Positions 42,500 to 52,344 of a stretch of DNA of 64,000 bases are shown one piece after another. Where the stretch lies: positions 2,232,001-2,296,000 of the forward strand of contig NZ_CP013747.1 of assembly GCF_001484605.1 (NCBI RefSeq), given 5' to 3'. The DNA comes from Pseudarthrobacter sulfonivorans. Lineage in GTDB: Bacteria; Actinomycetota; Actinomycetes; Actinomycetales; Micrococcaceae. Under the pieces are notes generated by a model, which did not search any database, was not told the DNA's origin, and worked only from the letters and a program-made list of their open reading frames with translations. Position numbers and translations under genes: made by a program. Every line of letters begins with the position of its first letter. Within the stretch, counting starts at the first letter, position 1.

Positions 42500-42582
42500 T
42501 GCGCGAGGGGGGATTTGAACCCCCACGCCCTTTCGGACACTGGCACCTGAAGCCAGCGCGTCTGCCGTTCCGCCACTCGCGC
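42500..42582 (-). tRNA. tRNA-Leu (CAG)
   Basis: 83 nt, class II tRNA with a long variable arm. Acceptor GCGCGAG pairs with CTCGCGC; anticodon stem CTGGC/GCCAG holds loop TTCAGGT with anticodon CAG; variable arm TGTCCGAAAGGGCG; T-arm GGGGG-TTCAAAT-CCCCC. CCA is not encoded. Transcribed leftward into the hairpin at 42463-42488. Confidence 0.95.
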
Positions 42583-42913
42583 GCAACTTCTTTTCCATGA
42601 ATTACGGCCGGTTTCCCGTATCCGCAACCTTGTAAAAGCAGCGAGATCAAGCATAACGGACATCGGCGGCAAAACACCAATTGAGCCCCGGGAGCGGTCA
42701 AATTCCCCGCCGGGAGGGGGCCGGCAGGGAACCCCTAGCGAACTTTTCCGGGGGCCCGGCCGTTGTGGATTAAGGTCATTCACAGGCCTGCCCAGTAGTA
42801 TCTGATGTAGTAGTGCCTGCCACTGCCAGGCAGGCCGCTGGGTTCTGAACTGCATTGTTGGCTGAGTTCCGGAACGAAAACTGCCCCGCAGTCGGGGGGA
42901 AAGGAGAAGGACC
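42583..42913 (+). promoter_or_regulatory. Leader/promoter region of the fhaA operon
   Basis: 331 bp between tRNA-Leu and fhaA, divergent. It should contain the promoter of the seven-gene cell-division/kinase operon. A small hairpin, GCCTGCC-N7-GGCAGGC at 42815-42835, lies in the presumed 5' leader. Ribosome site AAAGGAG precedes ATG 42914. No small gene was found and no unambiguous -35/-10 pair could be chosen. Confidence 0.5.
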
Positions 42914-43657
42914 ATGGGATTGCTGGACAAGGTCGAGCGCGGCATCGAAAAAGCCGTCCGCGGTGTCTTCTCCACCGGTTCGCGCGCCCAGGTGGAACCT
43001 GTGGAAATCGCCAGCCGGCTCCGCCGCGAGGTGGACAACAAAGCCCTCACCATCGCCGCCGGCCGCACGCTGGCCCCCAATGTCTTCGACGTCCAACTCA
43101 GTGACGACGACTTCAGGAGGGCACAGGACTGGGGCACGCCGCTGGCCGAAGAACTCTGCGACGTTGTCATCAACCATGTCCGCAGCCAGGGCTACACCCT
43201 GCAGGGCTCGGTGCGGATCTCGTTCCGCCGTGCCGAGGAGCTGCGCGCTGGGGACTTCGAAATCGTCTCCTCCACTGAGAAGTCCAAAGCCGGCCCCGGA
43301 GTCTCCTCGGCCAGGCCTAACATGCCGGCAGCCCCGAGCCGCCCGCCCGTACGGCTGCAGCCCGTCCTGGACATCGACGGCCAGCGCTACTCCCTCAATG
43401 CCCCCTCCATCGTCCTGGGCCGGTCCTCCGAGGCCGACATCCTGATTGACGACACCGGCGTCTCGCGCCGCCACCTCGAGATCCGCACCGCCAGCGGCGT
43501 CACCAGCGCTGTGGACCTCGGCTCCACTAACGGCAGCTACGTCAACGGCCATAAACTGGCAGGCAGCACCGAACTGACCGACGGCTCCACCATCACGATG
43601 GGACGGACAAAGATCATCTTCCGCCTGCTTCCCGCCAACCCTGGGGGCCGCCCATGA
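42914..43657 (+). CDS. fhaA: FHA-domain protein FhaA
   Basis: 247 residues. N-terminal DUF3662 domain (~1-115: GLLDKVERGIEKAVRGVFS, VEIASRLRREVDNKALTIA), a Pro/Ala linker, and a C-terminal FHA domain with the phosphothreonine-binding residues: GRSSEADILI at 169-178, SRRH at 184-187 and GSTNGSYVNG at 203-212. In mycobacteria FhaA binds phosphorylated kinase and cell-wall partners (MviN/Wag31 network) at the septum and poles. First gene of the operon fhaA-fhaB-pstP-rodA-pbpA-pknA-pknB, overlapping fhaB by 4 nt. Confidence 0.95.
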   Translation: MGLLDKVERGIEKAVRGVFSTGSRAQVEPVEIASRLRREVDNKALTIAAGRTLAPNVFDVQLSDDDFRRAQDWGTPLAEELCDVVINHVRSQGYTLQGSVRISFRRAEELRAGDFEIVSSTEKSKAGPGVSSARPNMPAAPSRPPVRLQPVLDIDGQRYSLNAPSIVLGRSSEADILIDDTGVSRRHLEIRTASGVTSAVDLGSTNGSYVNGHKLAGSTELTDGSTITMGRTKIIFRLLPANPGGRP

Positions 43658-44136
43658 GCGACCTGACCATCACTGCCCTGCGGTTTGGGTTCCTGATCCT
43701 GCTCTGGGTCCTCATCTTCAGCATCGTTTCGGCCATGCGCCGGGACCTGATGGTGGGCCGCAAAGCCGCCGCCGGCACCCCCACCGCCCGTCAGGTTCGC
43801 AAGAACCCGGAACTGGCCGAGGCTCCGCCGCAGCCGCTCAAGCAGCAGGCCCACCAACTGGTGGTCACCGAAGGCCCGCTCAAGGGAACCACCATCCCCC
43901 TGGCCGCCAGCCCCATCCTGTTGGGCCGCGCTCAGGAAGCCACACTGGTACTTGAGGACGACTACGCCTCCGGCCGCCACGCGCGGTTGTTCCCGCAAGG
44001 CAGTCGATGGTTCATCGAGGATCTTGGCTCCACTAACGGCACCTACCTGGCCGACCAGCAACTTACCCGGGCTCTGCCCGTTGAGCTTGGTGTACCCGTG
44101 AGGATCGGCAAGACGGTCATCGAATTGAGGCCGTAG
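43654..44136 (+). CDS. fhaB: Membrane-anchored FHA-domain protein FhaB
   Basis: 160 residues. One N-terminal membrane helix (~10-27, FGFLILLWVLIFSIVSAM), a basic linker, then an FHA domain (~75-158) with LLGRAQEATLVLED, SGRHARLF and LGSTNGTYLADQQ. FhaB (FipA-type) links the Ser/Thr kinases to the division machinery; in mycobacteria it is phosphorylated by PknA/PknB. Overlaps fhaA by 4 nt and ends 2 nt before pstP. Confidence 0.95.
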   Translation: MSDLTITALRFGFLILLWVLIFSIVSAMRRDLMVGRKAAAGTPTARQVRKNPELAEAPPQPLKQQAHQLVVTEGPLKGTTIPLAASPILLGRAQEATLVLEDDYASGRHARLFPQGSRWFIEDLGSTNGTYLADQQLTRALPVELGVPVRIGKTVIELRP

Positions 44137-44138
44137 CC

Positions 44139-45776
44139 ATGGCCGCTGACATTCCCGCCGGCGGGGCCACACCCGTCCAGCGGCCCCTCATCATGCGCTA
44201 TGCCGCGCGCTCGGATGTGGGACGCATCCGGGCCAAGAATGATGACTCGGCGTACGTCGGCCGCCATTTGGCAGTGGTCGCGGACGGCATGGGTGGCCAC
44301 GCGGGCGGCGATGTTGCCTCCGCCGCCACCGTGCTGGACATGCTGCACCTGGACCACGGCGACTACGACGGCGACGCCGGCACGGTCCTCGCCGACGAGA
44401 TCCAGACGGCCAACTCCCTGCTATCCGAGCTGGTGCACATCAACCCCAAGCTCGCCGGCATGGGCACCACCGTCACATCCCTGCTGCTCGCCGAGGGCAA
44501 GCTGCACTTCGCGCATATCGGCGACTCCCGGGCGTACCGCCTGCGTGATGGCGAGTTTGAACAGGTCAGCGTGGACCACACGTTCGTCCAGCGGCTGATC
44601 GATGAGGGCCGGCTCCGGCCCGAAGAGGCCGAAACCCACCCGCACAAAAACGTCCTCATGCGCGTCCTGGGCGACGTGGACGCCAGCCCCGAGCTGGATC
44701 TGGACACCCTGGACGTCAAACCCGGGGAGCGATGGTTGCTGTGCTCGGACGGGCTCAACTATGTGGCCGGACACGTGGTGGAGCGGACCGTCCGCGAGAC
44801 AAAAGATCTGCGTGAGTGCGTCGAAACCCTGGTTAACCTGACGCTGGAAGCCGGCTCACCGGACAACGTCACCGTGGTCATGGTGGAAATCACCGAGGAA
44901 ACGTCCGACGACGTCAGTACCGCCGCCGTCGACATCATCCCTTCACAGCTGCTCACCGAAGCCCTCGCCGCGGCCAGCGACGCCACCAGCGCTTCACCGG
45001 ACCCCGAGGCGGCCGACGACGAAAAGCCCGCCGCCGACAAAGCCCCCGAAAAGCCAGCTGCCGCGGAACCGCCGCCCTCCACCGACCCCCATCTCGGCGA
45101 GCACCTTTCGGCCGAAGTGCTGCGGCAGGAACTCGCATCGCGCCCGCACGAACTCGTCGGTGCTGCGGCCACTGCGGCCGAGTCCGGCTCCATTCCCACC
45201 ATCGCCGGCCGCACCGTGGCCCGGCGGGCCGCCACCGTCCTGACGCACAAGGCCGACGCCCCCGTTGCTGAGGCGGATGACCTCCTGGGACAGCCCAAAC
45301 CCCGCCGCTGGGTCACTATGTCCATCGCCGCGTCCGTGCTGGTGGTGCTGACCCTGGGCCTCTGGCTCGGCTACGCCTGGACCCAGACCCGCTACTACAT
45401 CGGGGAATACGATTCCCGTGTGGCCATCTACAACGGTGTGTCGCAGCGGCTTGGTCCCCTCCAGCTTTCAACCCTCGAAGCCGTAACAGAGATCCGGATG
45501 GATTCCTTGCCCCAGTTCTCCCAGCAGCGCGTCCGGCAGACAGTTCCCGCGCGTGACCTCTACGACGCCCAGCGGATCGTGAAGAACCTTGAAGGCACCG
45601 GCACCATTGCTCCGCCGGATGAGTGCCTGACCCCCTCGCCCACTCCGGCCCCAACAACTGCGCCGGCTGCAACACCCACCGCACCTGTCCCGTCGCCGGA
45701 CCCGTCCGCTCCTGCGGCAGCGCCGGCCCCTGCCGCCTCACCCACCCCCACTACCGTCTGTGAGGGGGGCCAGTGA
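44139..45776 (+). CDS. pstP: PP2C-family Ser/Thr protein phosphatase
   Basis: 545 residues. Catalytic PP2C domain ~18-255 with metal residues in VVADGMGGHAGGD (Asp49), HIGDSRAYRLRDG, LLCSDGL and GSPDNVTVVM. A long acidic, Ala/Pro-rich linker (~256-385), one membrane helix near 392-412 (SIAASVLVVLTLGLWLGYAW) and an extracytoplasmic tail of ~130 residues ending in Pro/Ala/Thr repeats follow. Dephosphorylates PknA/PknB and their targets. Overlaps rodA by 4 nt. Confidence 0.95.
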   Translation: MAADIPAGGATPVQRPLIMRYAARSDVGRIRAKNDDSAYVGRHLAVVADGMGGHAGGDVASAATVLDMLHLDHGDYDGDAGTVLADEIQTANSLLSELVHINPKLAGMGTTVTSLLLAEGKLHFAHIGDSRAYRLRDGEFEQVSVDHTFVQRLIDEGRLRPEEAETHPHKNVLMRVLGDVDASPELDLDTLDVKPGERWLLCSDGLNYVAGHVVERTVRETKDLRECVETLVNLTLEAGSPDNVTVVMVEITEETSDDVSTAAVDIIPSQLLTEALAAASDATSASPDPEAADDEKPAADKAPEKPAAAEPPPSTDPHLGEHLSAEVLRQELASRPHELVGAAATAAESGSIPTIAGRTVARRAATVLTHKADAPVAEADDLLGQPKPRRWVTMSIAASVLVVLTLGLWLGYAWTQTRYYIGEYDSRVAIYNGVSQRLGPLQLSTLEAVTEIRMDSLPQFSQQRVRQTVPARDLYDAQRIVKNLEGTGTIAPPDECLTPSPTPAPTTAPAATPTAPVPSPDPSAPAAAPAPAASPTPTTVCEGGQ

Positions 45777-47161
45777 GCCAGCTCAGCACCATCCCCAAGC
45801 CCCGGCGCAACGTCGAACTGTTGCTGCTGATCCTCGCCCTGTCTGTGGGCATCGGCGCCAACATGCTGGTGGGCGTTGACCAGGCGAAGGCGTTCGACTC
45901 CGATTTCTGGTTCCAGTCCAGCCTCCTCGCGGTGGCCGCCCTGGTCTTCCACGTGGTCCTGCGGATCCGGGCTAAATATGCCGATCCGGTGATACTTCCC
46001 TTGGTGGTGGCACTCAACGGCCTGGGTCTCGCGATGATCCACCGCCTCGACGCCCCCGGGGAGGACACCGGCAACAACCAACTGCGCTGGACCCTGATCG
46101 CCATGGCCGTGGCCATCGGCGTGATCTGGTTCCTCAAGGACCACCGGGTGCTGCGCCGCTTCACCTACATCTCGCTGGCTGTGAGCGCGCTCCTGCTGAT
46201 TCTTCCACTGGTGCCCGGCATCTCGGCCGGCGAAATCCTGGGCGCCCGGGTCTGGATCCGGGTGGGTCCCATGACGTTCCAGCCGGGTGAGATCGCCAAG
46301 ATCACCCTGGCTATATTCTTCGCCGGTTATCTTTCCTCCAACCGCGACCTCATTCTGCTGGCCGGCCGCAAGATCGGCCCGCTGCAGTTCCCCCGGTTCA
46401 AGGACATGGGTCCCATGATCACCGCCTGGTTGGTGAGCATCGGCGTGTTGATCTTCCAGCGCGACCTCGGGTCTTCCGTGCTGTTCTTCGGCCTGTTCAT
46501 CGTGATGATCTACGTGGCCACCAGCCGTATCAGCTGGGTGGTTATTGGCGTGGGCCTCATCCTGGGTGGCGGCTTCGTGGCAGCCCAGGTGTTTTCCCAT
46601 GTCGAAGTCCGCATCTACGGCTGGCTGAACGCCTTCAGCCCAGACGTGTACGAGACCGGCAGCCGGCAAGTCATCGAGGGACTCTTCGGCATGGCCAACG
46701 GCGGCCTGGTGGGTACCGGCCTGGGCCAGGGCCGGCCGGACCTGGTCCCCTTCGCCAACAGCGACATGATCATCGCGTCCATCGGCGAGGAGCTGGGCCT
46801 GATCGGACTGTTCGCCGTGGTGCTGATGTACGTGATGCTGTTCACACGAGGGTTCCGGGCGGCGCTGGGCACCCGAGATGCCTTTGGGAAACTGCTGGCC
46901 TGCGGACTTTCCTTCGCCATCGCCCTTCAGTGCTTCGTCGTGATCGGCGGAGTCACACGCCTGATCCCGCTGACAGGTTTGACCACGCCTTTCCTCGCCG
47001 CCGGCGGTTCGTCGCTGCTGGCCAACTGGATCATCGTGGGCCTGCTCCTGCTGATCTCCCATACGGCGCGGGGACCGGTGGACACCACACCACTTCCTCC
47101 CGGCGGCGCTGCGGAACCTGCAGGAATTGATACTCCCACCGAGGCGGTGAAACGAGCGTGA
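45773..47161 (+). CDS. rodA: SEDS-family peptidoglycan polymerase RodA/FtsW
   Basis: 462 residues from GTG 45773 overlapping the pstP stop. About ten membrane segments. SEDS motifs: GARVWIRVGPMTFQPGEIAK, RDLGSSVLFFGLFIVMIYVA, and the C-terminal GLIGLFAVVLMYVMLFTRG and GVTRLIPLTGLTTPFLAAGG with the conserved P-L-T-G-L-T-x-P-F. Polymerises glycan strands together with the adjacent PBP2-type transpeptidase pbpA. Position in the pstP-pbpA operon makes RodA the likely identity. Confidence 0.95.
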   Translation: MSQLSTIPKPRRNVELLLLILALSVGIGANMLVGVDQAKAFDSDFWFQSSLLAVAALVFHVVLRIRAKYADPVILPLVVALNGLGLAMIHRLDAPGEDTGNNQLRWTLIAMAVAIGVIWFLKDHRVLRRFTYISLAVSALLLILPLVPGISAGEILGARVWIRVGPMTFQPGEIAKITLAIFFAGYLSSNRDLILLAGRKIGPLQFPRFKDMGPMITAWLVSIGVLIFQRDLGSSVLFFGLFIVMIYVATSRISWVVIGVGLILGGGFVAAQVFSHVEVRIYGWLNAFSPDVYETGSRQVIEGLFGMANGGLVGTGLGQGRPDLVPFANSDMIIASIGEELGLIGLFAVVLMYVMLFTRGFRAALGTRDAFGKLLACGLSFAIALQCFVVIGGVTRLIPLTGLTTPFLAAGGSSLLANWIIVGLLLLISHTARGPVDTTPLPPGGAAEPAGIDTPTEAVKRA

Positions 47162-48618
47162 ACCAAGCAATCCGTAATTCCTGGGTGGCAGCGATCGCCA
47201 TGTTTGCCCTGATCTTCGGCGCCATCAGCTTCGTCCAGGTGGTCGGTGCCGATGACCTCAAGGGCAACCCCCTGAACCAGCGGGCCATTCTGCAGAATTA
47301 CTGCAACGACCGCGGCGCCATCATCGTGGGCGGGGAGCCGGTGGCCGAATCGGTGGAAGGCACCTCGGAGGTCTGCCAGTTCCAGCGGACCTACGCGCAG
47401 CCGGCACTGTATGCAGGCCTCACCGGCTACTTCTCCCGGAACTACGGTGCCACTGGCCTGGAAGTTGCGATGAACGATCAGCTGGCCGGCAGCTCAGACC
47501 AGCAGTTCTTCGACCGGATCGGCCAGCTCTTCCTGGGCAACCAGCCGAAGGGCGCCTCGGCGGAACTCACCATCGATCCCGCCATCCAGAAGCTCGCCTA
47601 CGACCTCATCCCGGACGGCCAGCGGGGATCCATTGTGGTCACCAACCCCAAGACCGGCGCCATCCTGGCCATGGTGTCCAAGCCGTCCTATGACCCCAAC
47701 CTGATCGCCACCCAGGACCCCAACGCCGAAACCACCAACATCAATGAGCTGGTCAAGGTACCCGGCATCAACCTGAACCAGAATGTCAGCGGACCAACGG
47801 GCGAGCTGCTCGCTCCGGGATCAGTCTTCAAGCTGGTGGATACGGCTGCGGCCCTCGCCTCCGGGAAGTACAACAAGGACAGCGTGCTCCCCAACCCGGC
47901 CGAGATGCCGTTCCCGGGGATCCAGTACAAACTCCCGAACTACGCCGGAGGCAACTGCTACACCCAGGACAAGGCCAGCTTTGCCTTCGCCCTGCAGCAA
48001 TCCTGCAATACGCCGTTCGCCAGCATTGCCCTCGACCTGGGCCGCGACGCCATCGCCGAGCAGGCTGCGAAATTCGGCTTCGGCGAGGATCTGGGCGACC
48101 AGCTCAAGCTCGCCTACGCCAGGGGCAGCGGATTCCCCGATGACCTGGACGGGCCAGGCCTGGCCCAGTCCGCCATCGGCCAGAAGGACGTGCGCGCCAC
48201 TCCGCTACAAATCGCCTTGATGACCTCGGCAATCGCCAACAACGGCGTCCAGATGAGCCCCAGCCTGGTCAAGACCGTGCGGTCCCCGGACCTCAGGGTC
48301 ATTGACGAGCCCCAGCCTGAAGCGCTCCGGACGTCCACCACCCCGGAAATTGCCCGGCAGATCACCGAGTGGATGACCAGTGCGGTGAGCCAGGGCATAG
48401 CCCGCGGGGCTGCCGTCCCCGGTGTCCAAGTGGCCGGCAAGACCGGAACCGCTGAACTGGGCAACGGCCTGAACAACTCATGGTTCACCGGGTTTGCCCC
48501 GGCGAACAACCCGGAGGTGAGTGTCACCATCGTCATGGAAGGCGTAGACATCACCACCGGCGCACAGCTAACCAGTCCGAACGCGAAGAAGATTTTTGAG
48601 GCGGTGTTGAATAAGTGA
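47158..48618 (+). CDS. pbpA: Class B penicillin-binding protein PbpA
   Basis: 486 residues from GTG 47158. Single N-terminal membrane helix ([20 protein letters not shown]), a short dimerisation domain ([23 protein letters not shown]), then the transpeptidase domain with SxxK in [10 protein letters not shown] (about Ser221), SxN in QQSCNTPF (about 282) and KTG in [10 protein letters not shown] (about 427). Cross-links peptidoglycan in the RodA complex; overlaps rodA and pknA by 4 nt each. Confidence 0.95.
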   Translation: MNQAIRNSWVAAIAMFALIFGAISFVQVVGADDLKGNPLNQRAILQNYCNDRGAIIVGGEPVAESVEGTSEVCQFQRTYAQPALYAGLTGYFSRNYGATGLEVAMNDQLAGSSDQQFFDRIGQLFLGNQPKGASAELTIDPAIQKLAYDLIPDGQRGSIVVTNPKTGAILAMVSKPSYDPNLIATQDPNAETTNINELVKVPGINLNQNVSGPTGELLAPGSVFKLVDTAAALASGKYNKDSVLPNPAEMPFPGIQYKLPNYAGGNCYTQDKASFAFALQQSCNTPFASIALDLGRDAIAEQAAKFGFGEDLGDQLKLAYARGSGFPDDLDGPGLAQSAIGQKDVRATPLQIALMTSAIANNGVQMSPSLVKTVRSPDLRVIDEPQPEALRTSTTPEIARQITEWMTSAVSQGIARGAAVPGVQVAGKTGTAELGNGLNNSWFTGFAPANNPEVSVTIVMEGVDITTGAQLTSPNAKKIFEAVLNK

Positions 48619-50291
48619 GGCCTACAACGGGAATCACCCTCGGCGGCAGATTCCAGCTGACCACGCGGATTGCGATCGGCGGGATGGGAGAGGTCTGGAA
48701 GGCCAAGGACCAGGTCCTGGGCCGCATTGTCGCCATCAAGGTGCTCAAGGAGGAATACACTGGGGACCCCGGTTTCCTCCAGAGGTTCCGCGCCGAGGCA
48801 CGCCACACCGCACTGCTGAACCACGTGGGCATCGCCAATGTCTTTGACTACGGCGAGGAGGAGGGATCCGCCTACCTGGTCATGGAGCTCGTTCCGGGCC
48901 AGCCGCTGAGCAGCATCATCGAGCACGAGCAGGTGCTGTCCCCGGACCGGACGCTGTCCATGATGGCGCAGACCGCGCGCGCGCTTTCCGTCGCCCACGC
49001 CCAGGGGCTGGTCCACCGCGACATCAAGCCGGGCAACCTGCTGATCACCCCCGACGGCCGGGTCAAGGTCACCGACTTCGGCATCGCCCGCCTGGCCGAC
49101 CAGGTCCCGTTGACGCAGACGGGCCAGGTGATGGGCACCGCCCAATACCTCGCCCCCGAGCAGGCCACCGGCCAGACCGCTACCGGCGCCTCGGACATCT
49201 ACTCACTCGGCGTGATCGGCTACGAGTGCCTCACCGGGCACCGGCCGTTCTCCGGCGAATCCCAGATCGCCATTGCCCTCGCCCAGGTCAACGACGCCCC
49301 GCCGCCGCTTCCGGAGACCCTGCCCAAACCGGTCCGCGCGCTCCTGATGTCAATGCTGGCCAAGGACCCCAAGAACCGCCCGGCCAACGCCATCAAGCTG
49401 TCCGAAGCCGCCGAGGCCATCCGCAACGGCGATATTGACGCCGCGCACGCAGCGGTTCCCGGCATGCTGCTCTTCGAGGCAACCACGGGCCCCATTACCG
49501 CGCCGGTGGACATTGCCACGGCCCCCACCGGCGTCATCGCCCAGAAGGACAGCAACACGACGTCGACGTCCGCACTGCCCGTGCTGGGTGCCGCTGCCGG
49601 CGGAGCTGCAGTCGGCGCCGCGGCCGCAGGCGCAGCCACTGGAGCCGGGAGCACGCTTTCGCGTGCGGACGCGCTGGCTGCGGAGCGCAGCTGGGTGCAG
49701 GAGGAAGAGAAGTACGACGACGAGCCAGCCGACGAGCCCGACCGTCGCGGCCGCAGCCCCTGGACGTGGCCACTGGTCGCCCTGATCGTGCTGGTCCTGT
49801 TCGCGCTGGTGGGGTTCTTCCTGACGCAGCAGGGGATTTTTAACCCGGCAAATACCGTCACCAACTCGGCATCAAGCACCCCGCCGTCCACCAGCGCCAG
49901 CCCGACAAAGACCTCGGCATCCGCTACACCTACGCCCAGCCGGACCACCGATGCGCCCACTCCAACGCCCACGCCCAGCACGGTGGACATCATTTCTGCG
50001 GCCTACCTCGGGAAGGACTACCGTCAGGTCCAGGGGGCGCTGGAAACCATGGGCCTGTCCGTCCGGGTCATCCCGCAGCAGAGTACTTCCGCCGCCGGAA
50101 CGGTGTTGCAGGTCAACCCCACGGGCACCGTGCCCAAGGGGGCTGAAGTGACTGTGACCTACGCCGTCCCGGTCCCGGCCAGCACGCCGACCGCTCCGCC
50201 ATCCACGCCGGCCTCCGCTGAGCCAACGTCCACCCTGTCCAAATGCAACCCCGGCCAACTGCCCGGGCTGCCCCCTACCTGCGCGCCGTAG
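48615..50291 (+). CDS. pknA: Ser/Thr protein kinase PknA with one PASTA repeat
   Basis: 558 residues from GTG 48615. Kinase domain ~8-270: [11 protein letters not shown] loop, Lys in [45 protein letters not shown] (activation loop with Thr), and [11 protein letters not shown]. Then an Ala-rich linker, membrane helix near 383-403 ([20 protein letters not shown]), a Thr/Pro-rich stalk and one PASTA repeat (~455-520: [20 protein letters not shown]). Mycobacterial PknA lacks PASTA; many other actinobacteria have this form. Followed by pknB after a 15-bp gap. Confidence 0.94.
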   Translation: MRPTTGITLGGRFQLTTRIAIGGMGEVWKAKDQVLGRIVAIKVLKEEYTGDPGFLQRFRAEARHTALLNHVGIANVFDYGEEEGSAYLVMELVPGQPLSSIIEHEQVLSPDRTLSMMAQTARALSVAHAQGLVHRDIKPGNLLITPDGRVKVTDFGIARLADQVPLTQTGQVMGTAQYLAPEQATGQTATGASDIYSLGVIGYECLTGHRPFSGESQIAIALAQVNDAPPPLPETLPKPVRALLMSMLAKDPKNRPANAIKLSEAAEAIRNGDIDAAHAAVPGMLLFEATTGPITAPVDIATAPTGVIAQKDSNTTSTSALPVLGAAAGGAAVGAAAAGAATGAGSTLSRADALAAERSWVQEEEKYDDEPADEPDRRGRSPWTWPLVALIVLVLFALVGFFLTQQGIFNPANTVTNSASSTPPSTSASPTKTSASATPTPSRTTDAPTPTPTPSTVDIISAAYLGKDYRQVQGALETMGLSVRVIPQQSTSAAGTVLQVNPTGTVPKGAEVTVTYAVPVPASTPTAPPSTPASAEPTSTLSKCNPGQLPGLPPTCAP

Positions 50292-50306
50292 CCGACAGGA
50301 TTGACA

Positions 50307-52244
50307 GTGAGTGATTCGGCCCGCACCCCGCTGCACCGGGAGGACAGCCTCCCGGTGGATAACCAGCGTGTCCTGAGCGGTCGCTACGAACTCGGCGGAA
50401 TCATCGGCCGCGGGGGGATGGCGGATGTCCACCGCGGAGTGGATACCCGGCTTGGCCGGACCGTTGCTATCAAGCTTCTCCGCCCGGATATGGCCCGTGA
50501 TCCGCAGTTCCAGGCGCGCTTCAAACGGGAAGCGCAGTCCGTGGCGGCGTTGAACCATCCGTCCATCGTCGCCATTTACGACACGGGCGAACATACGGTT
50601 CCGGATGGCTCGGAGGACAGTGTCCGGGTGCCCTACATCGTGATGGAGTTTGTTGAGGGCCGGACCATCCGCGACCTGATCCGGGCCAAGGAAGTCAGCA
50701 TTGACCAGGCCATCGACTTCTGCCTGGGCGTGCTTTCTGCCCTTGAATACAGCCACAAGGCGGGCATCGTCCACCGGGACATCAAACCCGCCAACGTGAT
50801 GTACTGCGAAGGCTCCAATTCCGTGAAGGTCATGGACTTCGGGATCGCCCGGGCCATCGCCGATTCATCCGCCACCATGACGCAGACCCAGGCCGTGGTG
50901 GGCACTGCCCAGTACCTCTCGCCCGAGCAAGCCCGGGGCGAAACAGTGGATGCGCGCAGCGACCTCTACTCCGCAGCGTGCCTGCTGTACGAAATGCTCA
51001 CCGCCCGCCCGCCCTTTATTGGTGACAGCCCCGTGTCCGTGGCGTACCAGCACGTCAGGGAAATCCCGGAGCCCGCGAGCAGCGTGAACCCGGAGGTCTC
51101 GGCCGCCCTGGACAGTGTCCTGGCCAAGGCTCTGCAGAAGAACCGGGCGGACCGTTTCCAGGACGCGGCCGCCTTCCGGCGTGCGCTGCGCGCCGCCCGG
51201 GCGGGCGTGTCCGTGCCCGCGCTGGCCGCAACCGAAGCGCCCACCGATCCCAACGACCACGTCCCGACGCCGGAACGCCCGCCCGTGACAGAGGCGTTCG
51301 GGCTCACCGGAGCCGGCTTCCTGGACGATGCCCCCACCGGCTGGCAGCGCAATGCGGACGACACCCGGACTGACGGCGTACCGGTTATGGCGGCCGCCAC
51401 CCTGGGACAGTCGGATGTCGATGAACTGCCCTTGGGCTTCGCTCCGGAACGTGAGCGGACCGCCCGGCAGAAGTCCCGTCGTCGTACGTGGATTGCCACA
51501 CTGGTGATCTTCACCCTGCTGGTTCTTGGCGGCGGCGGTCTCTGGCTGTACAACATCATGAACCAGCCAGCTCCAGCGCCGCCCAAGGTGGCGGTCCCGG
51601 CGGTCGTGTCCCTGACGGAGTCGGCGGCCCTGCAGGAACTTTATGGTGCCAACCTGCGGCCGCAGATCAAACGGAACAAGCACGAGACCATACCCAGTGG
51701 GACGGCCATCGGCACTGACCCGGTGGCCGGAACCTCGCTTGACCCCAATGCGGAGGTGATCCTGAATATCTCTGAAGGCCCAAGCGCCGTCAAGATTCCG
51801 GAGAACCTTCCGGGCCAGACAGAAGCCGCGGCGCGGGACATCCTGCGCCAGGCAGGACTCGTGGGAGCCCCTTCCACCACCACAGCCAACAGCGCCACCG
51901 TTCCCGGCGGCCGTGTGATTACCACCAGCCCGGCACCGGGCCAGATGGTGGGAGTGGGCACCACGGTGGAGATCGTGATTTCCACCGGCAAGGTGTCCAT
52001 GCCTGAACTGCGGGGCCGCACGCGTGCCGAGGCGGAAACGGCGCTGAAGGAACTGGGCCTGGTCCCCAACGTCCAGGAAGTGGAGAACTCCCAGGTGGAG
52101 GCGGGCCGGGTCACGGATCAAAGTGACCCCGTGAATGCCGCCGTCGACCAGGGCAAGACGATCAATATTGTGGTGGCCAAGGAACCGGCCCCGCCGCCAT
52201 CGCCAACGCCAACGGCTACGCCCTCAGCCACTAAAAAGGGCTAA
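50307..52244 (+). CDS. pknB: Ser/Thr protein kinase PknB with PASTA repeats
   Basis: 645 residues from GTG 50307 (AGGA 6 nt upstream; a TTG two codons earlier would touch the ribosome site). Kinase domain ~25-300 with GRGGMADVHRGVD, Lys in VAIKLLRPDM, IVHRDIKPANVMYCE and DFGIARAIADSSATMTQTQA. A basic juxtamembrane stretch precedes the membrane helix (~394-416). Three extracellular PASTA repeats follow (~428-632; VPAVVSLTESAALQELYGAN, IPENLPGQTEAAARDILRQA, MPELRGRTRAEAETALKELG), which bind muropeptides. Last gene of the operon, ended by the hairpin at 52266-52328. Confidence 0.95.
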   Translation: MSDSARTPLHREDSLPVDNQRVLSGRYELGGIIGRGGMADVHRGVDTRLGRTVAIKLLRPDMARDPQFQARFKREAQSVAALNHPSIVAIYDTGEHTVPDGSEDSVRVPYIVMEFVEGRTIRDLIRAKEVSIDQAIDFCLGVLSALEYSHKAGIVHRDIKPANVMYCEGSNSVKVMDFGIARAIADSSATMTQTQAVVGTAQYLSPEQARGETVDARSDLYSAACLLYEMLTARPPFIGDSPVSVAYQHVREIPEPASSVNPEVSAALDSVLAKALQKNRADRFQDAAAFRRALRAARAGVSVPALAATEAPTDPNDHVPTPERPPVTEAFGLTGAGFLDDAPTGWQRNADDTRTDGVPVMAAATLGQSDVDELPLGFAPERERTARQKSRRRTWIATLVIFTLLVLGGGGLWLYNIMNQPAPAPPKVAVPAVVSLTESAALQELYGANLRPQIKRNKHETIPSGTAIGTDPVAGTSLDPNAEVILNISEGPSAVKIPENLPGQTEAAARDILRQAGLVGAPSTTTANSATVPGGRVITTSPAPGQMVGVGTTVEIVISTGKVSMPELRGRTRAEAETALKELGLVPNVQEVENSQVEAGRVTDQSDPVNAAVDQGKTINIVVAKEPAPPPSPTPTATPSATKKG

Positions 52245-52265
52245 GCCTCCGCCCGCTCCTTAAAG

Positions 52266-52328
52266 CAACGCGGGGTCACTTCTCGCCCATCCCGAAGGGG
52301 AACATGGGCGCGAAGTGACCCCGCGTTG
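52266..52328. terminator. Long bidirectional terminator between pknB and the amidotransferase
   Basis: A 17-bp perfect stem (CAACGCGGGGTCACTTC / GAAGTGACCCCGCGTTG), one mismatch, then 7 more pairs (CGCCCAT/ATGGGCG) around a 13-nt loop that itself contains CCC-GAA-GGG. TTGTT follows on the plus side. Separates two convergent operons. Confidence 0.9.
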
Positions 52329-52344
52329 TTCGTGCGTGTGCCGG

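Noticed and set aside
1128..42582. Genomic island between the integrase and tRNA-Leu
   Set aside because: No copy of the tRNA-Leu 3' end was found near the integrase, and the region in between contains several independent modules.
45560..47170. 536-codon minus-strand open frame over rodA
   Set aside because: His/Gln/Asp-rich shadow of a membrane protein gene; no family and inside a conserved operon on the other strand.
50865..52121. 418-codon minus-strand open frame over pknB
   Set aside because: Shadow of the kinase gene; no recognisable domain.
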